From: Rhizophagus clarus
Lineage: Eukaryota > Glomeromycota > Glomeromycetes > Glomerales > Glomeraceae
Assembly (NCBI GenBank): GCA_015698045.1
Contig: BLAL01000047.1
Span: 930,001 to 994,000, forward strand
Length of the DNA: 64,000 bases
Direction of reading: 5' to 3'
The position numbers were made by a program, and so were the translations under genes. How positions within the stretch are numbered: the stretch's first letter is position 1; every line of letters starts with the position of its first letter. Of the stretch, positions 34,889 through 46,434 are shown piece after piece. The notes below the pieces were generated by a model. The model had not been told where the DNA came from, did not search any database, and worked only from the letters and a program-made list of their open reading frames with translations.

Positions 34889-35893
34889 AAATAAAAATTA
34901 GATTAGGATAGAATATTTCATTTTATTTATTAATTATCACATGTATTTAGCAAATTCACTTGTATATTAATTAGGCATTTTTCTAAAAAAAAATAAAAGT
35001 TATGGTAATTATTATTGTACTGTACATGTTCTATGTAAGATGTAAGCACTGGACATTTTCCGCATATGTTATTGATCATTTTATAATAATGATACACAAA
35101 TTTGATCACTTTATAACAGTGATACACAAATTTTTAATCACTTTATTATAAAATAATCAATAAGATACACGAAAAAGGCCCAGTTTGCTTACGTCAAACA
35201 TCACGTTATGTCTGATAAATATTGCCACCTGATAAGTCAGTTATCATCCAAAACATAATCAAGGTGAATTTTATAACATTTATCTTGGAAAAAATTTTTG
35301 CGATTTTTTCTCAAGAAAATAGCAAGTGAACATTACCTTAATAAAAAAACTATAGAAATATATATTTAGAATATTTTATGAAATTTATTGTTTGTTTTTT
35401 TATTAATATAAACTGAATTATTTGTTATTTTAGAAATATAACAATAAATGTATATTATTCTTTTTATTATAATATATTCTACTCTATTTCTAAAATTTTA
35501 TTGTTGTTACAAAAATAAAAACGCGTTTTTTTAATTATATGTTAAATATAAAATTTTTTGCAACATTAGGGTATAAAGGTAAACTGTAAAGTTTTGACGA
35601 AGACTTTTCTATTTAATGTACTTTTTATTATGATTATTAAATTATATAAATATTTATACATTTCAAATCAAGATTACAGGGAAAACACGCAAAATACTAA
35701 AATACTAAGATGAGCGATCTGCAACTCCAAGTCTATTTTATTAATCTATATAACAAAAAAAATGTCATATTTTAGATTACCCTGTATAGATAATTTTGTA
35801 CCATGTTTCTATAGTTAGAAATTTTGGTCGGTAAATTTATGTTAGTTATTTTATAGTTCTCATTAACTGATATTTTGCTAATATTAATAATTA
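34889..35893. other. intergenic
   Basis: The first 100 bp match the 3' flank of kinase-Sel1 gene 3 (CAAATTCACTTGTATATTA). The stretch at 35518-35710 resembles 46978-47095 (see the dispersed repeat). No gene was seen. Confidence 0.5.
35518..35710 (+). repeat. dispersed repeat, copy 1
   Basis: Begins around AAAACGCGTTTTT and includes TACATTTCAAATCAAGATTACAGG and then CGCAAAATACTAAAATACTA. A diverged copy in the same order and orientation lies at 46978-47095. No ends or frames are visible; the type is unknown. Confidence 0.5.
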
Positions 35894-37744
35894 CCGTATA
35901 ATCTCGAAATTAAGCACCCCCTAAAATTAAGCACCCCACATTATACATATATACTAAAAATAAGCACCCCTAAAAAATTGAAGTTTTTTATTATTTAAAC
36001 ATTATAAATGTTGTAATTACAAATTGATTAACTTTATTAACTTTATTAAATGATACAAAATTATTACTTTATCTATTCATTTATACCAATGTCCAAATCA
36101 TCCCAGCTTATGTCATCCTCCAAATTGTCATCACTACCATCGTTTTCCAAATCATCGTTAATACCATCCTCCAGATCATCATCACTAATATCAATAATTT
36201 CATTATCAAAATCCTCTACATCGTCCAAAGCATTTGAGATACCACAAGTTTTAAAAGAATCGATGATGATCTCATCAGAAATTCCATCCCAAGAATGTTT
36301 CACCCATCCACACACATCACTGAACTTGGCACGTCGAAGGTTACCTTTATTAGTTTGTCCAGCACCACCAGCAGCCATCCACAGATACCATTCCTTACGT
36401 AAGTTTGCTTTAAATGGTTTATTTATCGCAACATCAAGTGGCTGACATAAACTTGTTAGACCGCCCGGTATAACGCCTAAATCAAATCCATAATCACGGA
36501 ACTTCTCTTTTACCGATTTCTTCAAGTGTCCTCGAAAAGAATCATAAACCATTAATTTTGGAGCTCCAGCTCCAGTTCTCTTGTTAGTCTCGTCACCTAG
36601 ATAATCAATATACTGGTTCATCAATTCGCTATCCATCCAACCTTTATCTTGAAACCATACTACTACACCAGGAGGTATTTTTTCACCTTTTGATAATCGT
36701 TTCCCTTAAAGATACAGATTGGAGGAAGCTTGGTTCCATCTGTAAATTTGAATCATGAATTTTTGTAAAATTTAAAAGTTTCTCATTATAAAATTGAAAA
36801 AAAAGATACTACCCGCAGCACATGTCAAAACCACTGTAAATCAGTTTTTGTCATTGCCGGTGCTGCGGATCTGAACAGTTTTTTCCCCCTTTTGATCAAT
36901 AGTAAAATTACCCGCCATATCAAACCACACTGGGGTTTCATCCATATTGAAAATATTGCATAAATCAAAGGATTTTCTGGTTCTCAAGTTATTAATAAAT
37001 TGATGAAATTTAGCCAAAGTTTCTTCTGTTTGACTTGGTAGCTTCTGGGAAATCTTTGTGCGTCGTCTCCAGGATAGCTTATACCTTTTCATAAAGGAGG
37101 ATATCCACTGACATGAAGTTTTAAATTCCTTTGCTGAACCACCATATAAAGTTGTCATTTCATGCTCCTTCAGGATATTTTGCATTTTAATTCATAGAAT
37201 TGTATAAGTAACAGCCAATCCTTGTTTTCTTTGTTCAATAAGCCAAGTATACAGCTTTTCTTCAGCCTCAAGATAAAAGGCTTTTTGGCCTGAGCCAATT
37301 CGTTTACTGTCTTGGTTAAGTTCGGAATCCCAGCCTTTGCTTGCCGTAACCTAATGTCCTACCATACTGGCGTTAAGATCAAAGTGTCTTGCCGCTTTAT
37401 TTCATTCGTGTAGCTTAGCATAAGTGATAACCTGTTTCTTCTGATAAACAGAATATGAGTTACGCTTTTGCTTAACAGTTCTATTGTGCAAAACCTTTGG
37501 CATTTTTTTTGAGTTTTAAACAGGTTACAAAACGTGTTTTGCGTAAGTCCCGTGTTTATAAAAATCATTCGGTTGTACAAATTATCGATCGTAATACCAT
37601 TGTAGTATGAATGAGCAGTCTAAAATCTCAATTTCGTGATGCAATTTTCGAAAATTTTTAAAGAGAAAGTAATATTTTATAAAATCACCTGAAATTAAGC
37701 ACCCCTATAGTAAAAAAAGGGTGCTTAATTTCAAGATTATATGG
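35894..37744 (-). mobile_element. pogo/Tigger-type DNA transposon (1.85 kb)
   Basis: The ends are CCGTATAATCTCGAAATTAA at the left and the complement of CCATATAATCTTGAAATTAA at the right, flanked by TA (35892-35893, 37745-37746). Just inside, the block AAATTAAGCACCCC is repeated two to three times at each end; the right pair forms a small hairpin around CCCCTATAGTAAAAAAAGGG. Inside is one transposase gene on the minus strand with a CENP-B-like N-terminus and a DDE core (36073-37503), now decayed. TA duplication plus this protein type identify Tc1/mariner superfamily, pogo clade. Confidence 0.9.
36073..37503 (-). pseudogene. pogo/Tigger-type transposase, decayed
   Basis: Reads from MPKVLHNRTVKQKRNSYSVY (37503) through an N-terminal helix-turn-helix (KKQVITYAKL...ARHFDL), a CENP-B-type second DNA-binding region (LEAEEKLYTWLIEQRKQGLA, then WISSFMKRYKLSWRRRT) and a DDE_1 core. 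Metal-binding aspartates appear in FNMDETPVW, LMVYDSFRGHL and CQPLDVAINKPF. The C-terminus (36075-36230) is a D/N-rich tail, as often seen in pogo-like proteins. There is a probable intron at about 36745-36815 (GTAGTA...TTACAG). The gene is dead: a frameshift after AKLHE (37.4 kb), stops near 37.35 and 37.2 kb, and a frameshift at FKGK (36.71 kb). The element cannot move by itself. Confidence 0.85.
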
Positions 37745-37812
37745 TAACTTTTTTTTAATAGTGATTGGACAATAAAAAAATTTTTTTCTTAATCAATATG
37801 TAATAATCTATA

Positions 37813-37948
37813 GCCCTGTTCAATTCTAGGCCGGATTGCTCAGATCGGAAAATATAATTGGTTGTCGTGTATCGATCTGAGGTGAACACCAAATTTAATT
37901 GATCGAATTGATTGCGGTCAGTCGATCCGGTCTAGAATTGAACAAGTG
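37813..37948. mobile_element. small MITE with TA flanks
   Basis: The inverted ends TGTTCAATTCTAGGCCGGAT (left) and TGTTCAATTCTAGACCGGAT (complement of right) lie about 90 bp apart and are followed by further weak pairing (CAGATCG / CGATCTG). TA lies at 37811-37812 and again just after the right end. It sits 70 bp from the pogo-type element. Confidence 0.65.
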
Positions 37949-38050
37949 CTTATTAATTTTGATAGAAAAAACTTTATAATTTGCTAGATAATTTTTTTTG
38001 TATTTTTTTGGTGATAATTTTTTTTTCTCTTTTTCTAACATTCTGGCTGC

Positions 38051-39470
38051 AGATATTGGTGGCCGGTTGTAAAGTTTTTTTCTTTTTTTTAGTTTTTCAT
38101 GTAATTTTTAGATTTCTATTTTGCACAAGTCCTCCTTGAATACTAGCGACCGGAGGTAAACTTTTTTTTTTTAATTTCATGATTAATATCTTTATTTTTT
38201 ATGGTTATAAAATTAATTATTTAAACCATTGTAGATGTTTGTATGTGTTTAAATAAATTAAATGCTTTTCACCAAGTTCTTCATTTATTTGTAATAAAAT
38301 TTATTTGTAATAAATAAAGCTTTGAGATGGATTTCTTGCTTTTTTTGTAGATTTCCAATCCAAATTTTTTTTTTAATTCTGGTCCAGACCATTCCCAAAA
38401 GATGGCTTTTTTATATAATCAAAAATTTGTTTTTTAGATATGTTGTAAATATAACAATTTTTTTTGTCCAATACATTTTTTGTTTTTTTTTTTTTTTTAT
38501 TTTTCTTAGTAACAGTTTTCTTGGATAACGATTTTTTGGCTTGGACTTTAAAATCTTCAAAACTGCAAGTGGTAAATAGAAAGAGCTTTTTGTTTTTTTT
38601 TCATTTTCATTTTTAATTTGGAGTGTTATTAACGTTTTTTTCTTTCTTTTAAGAAAGATTTGATTTCAGTTTGGACGGTCCATGAACTTCAGAACTGTAA
38701 GGAAAAAGCGTGTTTTAGATTTTTTTTTTTGTTTTGTTTATTTTTAATTTTAGAGCGTTACTAATATTCTTTTTCTTTCTTTTTTTACGAAGAGTTTAGA
38801 TTTCAGCTTAAATAGTTTATAATAAACTTTGAAATTGTAAGTAAAAAATGGAGCTTCAAAGTTTTTTCTTACCTTTTTTTAATTTTGAAACGTTACTAAC
38901 GTTCTTTTCTTTCTTTTTCTTAAAGAAGAATTGGACTTCAGCTTGGATAATTTATCGATTTTAAAACTGAGAGTAAAAAACGGGTTTGATTTTTTTTTAT
39001 TTTCCTTTAATTTTGTAACATTATTAATGCTCCTTTCTTTATTTTTATTTTACAAAGTAAAATTTCACCTTAGATGATACCTAATTACAAAGTATTAAAA
39101 TGTTCATTTTGAAACTTTTTGTTTTGTTTTTGTATTTAATACACCTATGTATTATTACTATGAAATTTAATCGCTGCTTTTTTGTGAATATGAAAAAAAA
39201 AGTTGCAAAGGTTTTTCTTCACCATTTTTAATTTATTATTATAAGTTAATTAAGATACATTTTGAGTTTTTGTGACCAAAAGATCCCCTAATTTATGTTA
39301 TAGATTCGAAATTATTTAATTTTGGAGAAATCCTCTTGTAGGAAATAATTTTAGCATAATCTGTGCGAGTAGTAATGACTTCAGAACTTTATATATATTT
39401 TTTTATAATAGGCTTACTCTACATGTTAACTTTTTAATTTTACAGACTACGGAAATGTCACATTAAAAAA
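38051..39470 (+). repeat. second array of intron-like and exon-like modules
   Basis: Irregular units of about 130-140 bp. Exon-like cores follow CTGCAG (38052), GCACAAG (38129), TTTTAAG (about 38653), ACGAAG (about 38790), CTTAAAG (about 38928) and TTTACAG (about 39445). Most end before GTAAA, GTAAG or GTAAAA. Between cores, GAAACGTTACTAACGTTCTT or variants (GTTATTAACGTT, GTTACTAATATTC) precede long C/T tracts. Cores of the best three units share TGGACTTCAGCTTGGA-like text but differ in length (43, 44, 47 nt) and hold stops, so they do not encode a conserved peptide. It may be a spliced non-coding transcript or a repeat built from introns. Confidence 0.5.
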
Positions 39471-39654
39471 AGGTTAATTATTTTAATAGTGCTGCAATTT
39501 GCAAAAAATTGGCATAAAAGAAAAAGAAAGTTTTTTTTTATATTATCAATTTTATAAAATGTTTATTACCGAATAAAACGCTTTCTGATATTGTACCGAA
39601 AAAAAATAAAAATAAAAATTACGTGGGGATAAAGTCCTCCACAAATTGTAAGTT

Positions 39655-42600
39655 CTAGTTTCTTTTTAATAATAATTCCATAAAATTTTCCATTTGTTGA
39701 TTAAGTCTATCCAACTGTTGTTTAAGTCCAACGTTATATTTCGGAAGCTCTTCTTTCGTTTGATCTATTTTCTTCTCTAGTTTATTATCTTGTTCTTCCT
39801 TATTATCATGTACTTCCTTACTATCTTTTACTTTCTCATTATCTTTTACTTTCTCATTATCTTTTTCTTCCTTATTATCTTGTTCTACTCCAATGTATTT
39901 CATAATACATTCCATTTGTTGTTTAAGCTCAACATTTTGTTGTTTAAGCTCATTTATTTGTCGTTCAAACATAACATATTGATTTGTAAGCCCATATTCT
40001 AATAATTGTTTAAGCTCTTCTTTTGTTTGATCTATTTTCTTTTCTAGTTTATTATCTTCTTCAGTAAGTACCACTAACTTTCTCAATCTCTCACTGATAA
40101 TTGGAGGATAATTAAACATAGTCTGTTTGTTATCAATTGTATTAATTAAATTACGAATCTCGGTAACAGGTATATCATAATAACTTGAAATAATTAAAAT
40201 ATGTTAATAAAATGCAAAAAAAAAAAAAAAAATTTTATCAGATTATAAACAGTATAATTAATACATACATCCAATCTGGAAACCATAAACCATTCCTAGT
40301 TTTTACGTTGCCATGGTAACATATAAAATAATTCAATCTCCATAATAATCTTTAAAAGAAAGGTAAAGTGATAATTAATAAAATAAAATTGATATAATCA
40401 CAATGTAAAAAAAATAGTTACCTGTGCTTTTTGTAGTAAAAATTCTTCTACTTTGTTATAATCATCAATTGCCAAGTTGAGTAATCCAATAAATAAATTC
40501 ATCAGATAGATTACTGTAAAAAATGTGAAGCTAACCAATAAAATGGTCATAATGGAATGTTCACGGTAAGTAAATGATGATAAAGATCCGGAATCACCTA
40601 TAATTATATTAAAAACTTATTAAAATATTTGTAAAAAAAAAAAAAAAATAGTTTATAAAAACAATTATTACCAGTGAGAAGTTTATATACTGCTAAAAGT
40701 GAAGTGGGGAACCAATTAAACAAATTTGTATTTGAATCAGGATCTTGAATCATTATTGTTGCATTACTTATAGTTCCATCTGGATTAACAAAATCATATT
40801 TAGTTGCAACGTTTCGTGGATCATTATCATCATTAATACTATTTGATCTTAGAATAACAAAAAATGCTTGAGCATATCCAAGTACTAAAAAAAATAAGAG
40901 CACCAAAAATGGAAAAACTTTTTTCGCAACACCAATTATTATGGCAAAATAAATTCCAAATGATTCAAATACTCTGAAAAATAATAAAAATTTAAAACTC
41001 AATAATATAATAGATATCGCCGTAAGCCAAAGTGGAGGACTTTGATTAATAAGCCAAAAAATGGATGCTATAATGGGTAAAAGATATGCCCCTACATTTA
41101 TTTTGATTATTAAATCAAATTAATTTCGTTTTAAATATAAATCAAGCAATTATAAAATATTACTTACCAAATAAATTCCATATATCTTTAAAATAACATT
41201 TATAATTCCATAAACATTGTCGAATTTCAAAAATTAAAAATATTGAGCCAAATATAATGGAAATTATAAAAAGTAATTTAAAATAAAAATCAGGAATAGA
41301 CTTTTGTTCTAATGTAGAAGCTAACGAATAACAAACATAAAAAATTGTATAAAATAACCAGATCAGAGAATAGTAAACTCTTCCAAAAGTTTTCCACTTA
41401 AAATCTATAATCGCAGCAAAATTCCACCAATTATAAAAATGATTACTATCTATATTACAAAAAAGAATAGATTTTGGTTTATATAAAAATTCATTCCAAA
41501 CACTATTACTTTTTGGTATCATCATGATTATTTTTAGTCCAGTGATCATTTTTTTTAGTATCGTGATTATTTTTGATTTGATATCATGATTATTTTCAAT
41601 CTCACGGTTATCATGGTCTTCATTTTTAGAGACATCTTATATACACAAATTTTAGGAAAAGGAACAATGAAACTGACCGTTTGGATTTCTTCCTTTACCC
41701 ATAAATATTGCTGAATTAACTTATTATCCATACTTGATTCTTTAATGTATAAAGTATTTTTTTGTGTGAATGAAGCGAAGTATTTTTTGAATTTCCAATG
41801 CGACCACAATATGAGATAATATAACAGAAGTGCATGAGATATATTTGATTATGAAATCGGGATAATAATCACACAATTCTAGTAAATTTAAACTAATAGA
41901 AGTCATGTAATTTTCGGAATAATCTTGAATTGATTCGATATTATTATTAATAAATTGTTGAACAATACAATCGTATTTTTTTTTAATTGCAATATTTAAC
42001 ATTTCAATTCCAATTTTTGATACTAAATTATCAGTTATAACAATTGCTTTAACAAGAAAATGAATATAATTGTATTTTTTTTCAATTGCCATTTTTAAAT
42101 TTCAATTCCAATTTTTGATAATGAATTATCATTTTTCACTATATGAAAAAAAACATTATTGGCGCGATTTTCAAATGCTATTTTTAACACTTCGATTCCC
42201 AAATTTTGACGATACCAAATCATCACTTTACACTTTCAACTATTTCTTTCATCTTTATTTTATCTAAATCTTTATTTATAAATTTTGGCAATGGTATTGA
42301 GTGTTTTGAATCATCAAAATCATTTTCCAAAATTCTTCCAATAAGTGTCTTGAAATGTTTATTAGTAAAATTAATATTATAAATTTTTCCATATTTTTCA
42401 TAAGTATCATTCCATTCATTATTACACCAAAAGTATCGACTTTTAAACCCATCTTTATTTATTGTATAAATATCAATTCCTCTAATATGAATTAGTACCA
42501 CATCTTGGTTATTATTTAATAGTTTAAATGAGAGCACATTAGGAATATATGATTCTTTTCGAATTTCGCCATTTATTTCAATTCTCATATGATCATAATT

Positions 42601-43318
42601 GTTTTCATTATAAAGAAAAGACCAAGATTTTTAATTTCAACCTCATCTTTTACCACAATCTCTTTATCACATGGTACAATCTTTTTAATGTCCTCTTGGG
42701 CAATGATTTCATTAAGCATACTTTGTATAATTTTGAAAGTATCTAAAGTATAAATACTATTTCTACATGTGCTCTTGTTTGATAATTGTTGTAATTTATT
42801 TTCATTTAATCCATTTATGACAAAAACATTGCCATCATTATCAATGAAAATATTTCCGTTTAATTTTGTTATCCCACTTGTTTCTTTAAAATCAATCAAC
42901 CCTACAATTACAATATAAATTAATTAATTAAAACATAGAATATTATTTTGAGTCAAAGTAAATACTTACGATGTCCATTATCCGTAAACTCACACATGAA
43001 CAAGATTTTTTTACTTAGTACTTGACAGTCCCAAGAAAATGTGCTACTGCTACTACCAATCTTAAAATATTCATCGGGTTGGTACCCATTCTTTTCAATG
43101 TTAACTGACCATCCAAGAACTGAGTCATCATTTCTACTATAAGTAACAACATAATCATCTGAACCATATTCTGTATCATTCATGTATTGAGAAGTAATGA
43201 TTCGAAAAATTGATTTCTTATGTTTTTCAATTTCTTCCTCATGTTTTTTTATATTATCATCCTTCGTTTCTGATGGAATTTCATTTGAAATTTCTATTTT
43301 AAAATCTTTTTCATCCAT
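39655..43318 (-). pseudogene. TRP/polycystin-like cation channel, broken
   Basis: The N-terminus (MDEKDFKIEI..., exon 42970-43318) and next exons read as beta-propeller-like text (FSWDCQVLSKKILFMCEF, NVFVINGLNENKLQQL). Then come helical repeats (KIGIEMLNIAIKKKYDCIVQQ). From about 41.5 to 40.4 kb there are four to six hydrophobic segments typical of an Ion_trans domain: LIWLFYTIFYVCYSLA, LLFIISIIFGSIFLIF, YLLPIIASIFWLI, VFPFLVLLFFLVLGYAQAFF, and a final TFFTVIYLMNLFIGLLNLAI that would line the pore. The last exon (39655-40183) is a coiled coil with repeated KDNEKVKDNEK. At least five one-base shifts break it, at about 42.63, 42.23, 42.09, 41.84 and 40.3 kb, so it is a pseudogene although most introns keep good splice sites. 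The large family of such channels in Rhizophagus makes loss of one copy tolerable. Confidence 0.75.
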
Positions 43319-44442
43319 ATTACGAAATGAATTTTACTTTTTTCTTTTTTTTTTCGCGCCTTTTATAAAAAAAAAAAAAAAAAAAAAATATACTATAAAA
43401 TTTATTAAGCATAATAAAATATACACAATAAGCAAAATTATTTTTTTGACGATAAAGTTAATTTTATTTAATTGGACAGAAATAGTAAAAATCACACATT
43501 TGCGCCAGAGAACAATAAAAAAAAACTTTTTTATTGCGACTTTGTCTTTATTTTTTATTGTACAGGATAAAATAGGAATTAAAAATTTACAAATTCTCTT
43601 TTATTACATGTGAAACTTTAAATAATTATTTATTCACTATATGAATGAGTTAAAAAACCCGAATGTTTGACATCAAACTATCTTTTCTGTTTTATGTTTA
43701 TAAATTTTTTTAATAATTAATATACATATTCGGTTTTTCGCAAAAAAAAAAAAAAAAAAAGATTTGAGATTATCAGGAATTGAAAAATGCAGGATTTAAT
43801 AAGTGATAGAGATTTCGAGTAATAAAGAATTCCTTGATAACATTTCTAGTGCGACAAAAGTTGCAACAAATTTGAGTTAAAAATAGTAAAAAAAAAAAAT
43901 TATCTCGCATTTTTGCGTATTTTCTACGTTTCCGCTTTCCAAAAAATAATGCTCACCACCGTATGTACGAATTTTACACTAACTCTATTTGGTTAATTTT
44001 GCTTGTTCAACTGTCTGTTTTGATTGAGTCAGTCATAAGAAGTTTGGTGTTGGCGTTAACGAATGAATGATTGTCAGGCTATTTGGCGTAAGGATTGGCA
44101 TTGATGAACATTTCAGTTAAATTGATAGGCAGATTGGAAATCGAAAGTTAATACAGCACCAACCAAGAAAAGAAAAAGAAACAGAAAGTGAAAAAAAACA
44201 AAAAGGGTAAAGCAAACGCCGAGGTTTCCAATTCAGATAACCAATCACCAAATTCAACAGACACACGCACGGATAAATCCAAAACCAAAGGATAATTATG
44301 GATCACGTGACCGCTCTGATAAAATTATCATCCATCAAGTATTACAGTCGTTGAGAACGTCGTATATTATAATGTCGCGTGTATTAATTTTTTCTTCATT
44401 GTCAAGAAAAATTATTAAACGCGTTGAGTTCCTTGGAATAAA
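43319..44442. other. intergenic
   Basis: Holds poly-A runs near 43369-43388 and 43741-43760. A short lysine-rich reading at 44.16-44.29 kb may be upstream debris of the ORF remnant at 44443. No intact gene. Confidence 0.4.
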
Positions 44443-45003
44443 ATGTTGTCATTTTCATCAGTAATACAAAAAAAGTATCAAACCCTGAAGGTACGGATTG
44501 TTCTTGCTGGAGCAGGTTCTTGGATGTACGTGCTTGACGATATCCCCATAGCTGGTACCCGGGGCACTGGAAACTCAAAGAGCGGAAAGCTTGTGAAAAG
44601 TTCCAGTTATTGGCAATTTACGATTGCCCGATGGTGATCTTTCATAGCAAACTCTGGAAGGATGTTGAAGCTTCTGTCAACTTCATTAGAACATTTAATG
44701 TCAAAAGTTTTAAACGAATAATTGTGCCCGATGGACAAAAGATCTTATTAGGGTATTTCAAAAAGCATGCTGATTTACAGTTTGCATTGAAACAAACCTT
44801 TAGAGCTAACGATGGCGATGAGCCACGTTCACGGTGGTGAGTGGCCACGTGCGTAGTCCTTTGCGGAAAAAACAACCGAATGGCAAGACTAAGGATCAGA
44901 CGAAAAAGCAGGAAGTGAAGAAAAATAGTACGCCAAGGTCGCCCAACAAGAGTAAAGAATTTCGAAGAATTCTGTTCTTGTGAGCAAAGCAACATCAGAA
45001 TCA
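44443..45003 (+). pseudogene. ORF remnant, possibly from a mobile element
   Basis: Coding-like text starting MLSFSSVIQKKYQTLKVRIV. It continues as WKDVEASVNFIRTFNVKSF and LGYFKKHADLQFALKQTF, then a lysine-rich tail. The GYFKKHADLQFAL stretch resembles an RRM-like strand-helix unit, as in ORF1 proteins of some retroelements, but I cannot name the family. It is broken, with two or three interruptions. It is GC-richer than its flanks, which suggests a different origin. Confidence 0.35.
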
Positions 45004-45045
45004 ATCCAAGCCACAGAAGAAATTGGTTGATAAATTATCTAAATA

Positions 45046-45404
45046 GATTGTTAGTTTAATTCTTGCCTGGTGGATCAACCGATGTTTTATTGTAATTTCT
45101 TTTTTATTTTAAAATGTATTGCATGTGCATACATAGATTTGTAATGTTGTTCTATTCATTGTTTATTGTATGGACATTAATGTTTAATGATTATGTTGCA
45201 GCCTGTATCTTTAACGATCGTGTGTCCGCGGTGTTCAATAAAAAAGGAATTAAAAAATATATATTTATAATTTTGTTAAACTATGCTGACTTTACACCCC
45301 AGTGCTACAAGATATATTATTGCCTACGATTAATATATTCATTTACCTATTATTTTCGGTTCTATTTTTCTGATTTTTAATATACTTTCTTGATATTACC
45401 AATC
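45046..45404. other. intergenic
   Basis: AT-rich. The short open frame at 45114-45380 is hydrophobic and unlike its surroundings only by chance. Nothing supported. Confidence 0.35.
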
Positions 45405-45427
45405 CCACTACCTCGGATGCATCCGAG

Positions 45428-45719
45428 CCCATAAAAAAATAGATACGTTTTTTATACGGAATTTATACTGAGAAATATGTTTAAATACTGAAAGATACTG
45501 AAAAATGCGTTTTATAATACTGAGAGATACGGAATTGGACAATTTTCCGTATCTTGGTATATACGTTTCTCAGTATCATTTTATATAAAAACGTACATAA
45601 TGAGATACGGAAAATTGTCCAATTACGTATTTCTCAGTATTATGAAACGTGCCTTTCATTATATAAACGTATCTTTCAGTACAAATTCCATATAAAAACG
45701 TGTCCATTTTTTTATAGGG
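45428..45719. mobile_element. foldback MITE with CCC(T)ATAAAAAAAT ends
   Basis: A 292-bp element whose halves are inverted copies of each other over most of their length. The left end is CCCATAAAAAAATAGATACG; the complement of the right end is CCCTATAAAAAAATGGACAC. Inner parts repeat GGAATTTRTACTGA, GAGATACGGAA and AATTGTCC in both orientations. The first bases match the ends of the 0.6-kb elements at 8.2 and 11.1 kb (CCCTATAAAAAA). Flanks GAG and AAG differ by one base, so a target duplication is uncertain. It sits within the GATGCATC repeat cluster. Confidence 0.7.
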
Positions 45720-45952
45720 AAGGTGTTAACCTGGATGCATCCAGGGAAACTACCTGGGATTTTTGACCAACTACCCTAGATGCATCCAGGTAGAATTACG
45801 ATCCGCGAATTGACGGATGGACACATTTTGCCAAGTGTACATGGATTTAATCAATAAAGGCTAGAATTTTTTTTTTTGAGTTACCCTAAGATAACACCTT
45901 AATGCACAATCTAGTGTAATTTAAATCTCTTTCAAATATAAAAAAAAAGAGA

Positions 45953-46014
45953 GAAATTAAAAACGGATTGAATTTTCCATTCATCCGGATGAATTTCAAT
46001 CCGTTTTTAATTTC
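45953..46014. repeat. 62-bp near-perfect hairpin
   Basis: Arms GAAATTAAAAACGGATTGAA and TTCAATCCGTTTTTAATTTC pair over 20 bp. The loop contains a second perfect palindrome, ATTCATCCGGATGAAT. It may be a tiny foldback element or a transcript hairpin. Confidence 0.8.
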
Positions 46015-46306
46015 TTTTTACAATTTTACTTTCATTATTATCAAGAATTTTTTTTTAATATTATATATTAAGTTATATTCATTAAAGAAATTTTTTATTT
46101 GCTCATAAAATAGCCAAAATGCGTTTACTTACGGATTGACGCACTACCCGGGATGCATCCAGGGTAGTTAGCCAATAATCCAGGGTACTACCTTAGATGC
46201 ACCCAGGGTAAATACCCAAATACCCGGGTTTTTGACCAGGATGGCGGGTCATGGGTTATTACCAGCTGATTCCATAATATACGGGTCACATTTCTTGCAT
46301 AGAGTA

Positions 46307-46434
46307 ACTCGGTAAAACTCGGTAGAGATCAAAATGAAATAAAGACTATACCGCTATACTCGAATTAGTGCAAATCTAATGATACTAATATAATTTTTAC
46401 CTTATTCTGAGTTTTACCGGGTTTTGCCGAGTGT
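46307..46434. mobile_element. short inverted-repeat element
   Basis: The left arm ACTCGGTAAAACTCGGTA pairs with the right arm, whose complement reads ACTCGGCAAAACCCGGTA, about 90 bp apart. No clear target duplication and no frame. Probably a MITE. Confidence 0.5.

Larger units (their letters stand above)
45405..46240. repeat. cluster of GATGCATC-centred palindromes
   Basis: At least five blocks of the form CTACCYNGGATGCATCCAGG or near relatives lie at about 45411, 45729, 45774, 46145 and 46190. Two are perfect palindromes: CTCGGATGCATCCGAG (45416-45431 region) and CCTGGATGCATCCAGG (about 45731). The first two are separated by a foldback element (45428-45719). Blocks are joined by related text (GGGATTTTTGACCA, GGGTTTTTGACCAGG). 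They look like one older repeat family, later invaded. Confidence 0.6.

Noticed and set aside
37359-37580. 73-codon minus-strand frame in the pogo-type element
   Set aside because: It is in a different phase from the transposase text MPKVLHNRTV..., which clearly matches the N-terminal domain.
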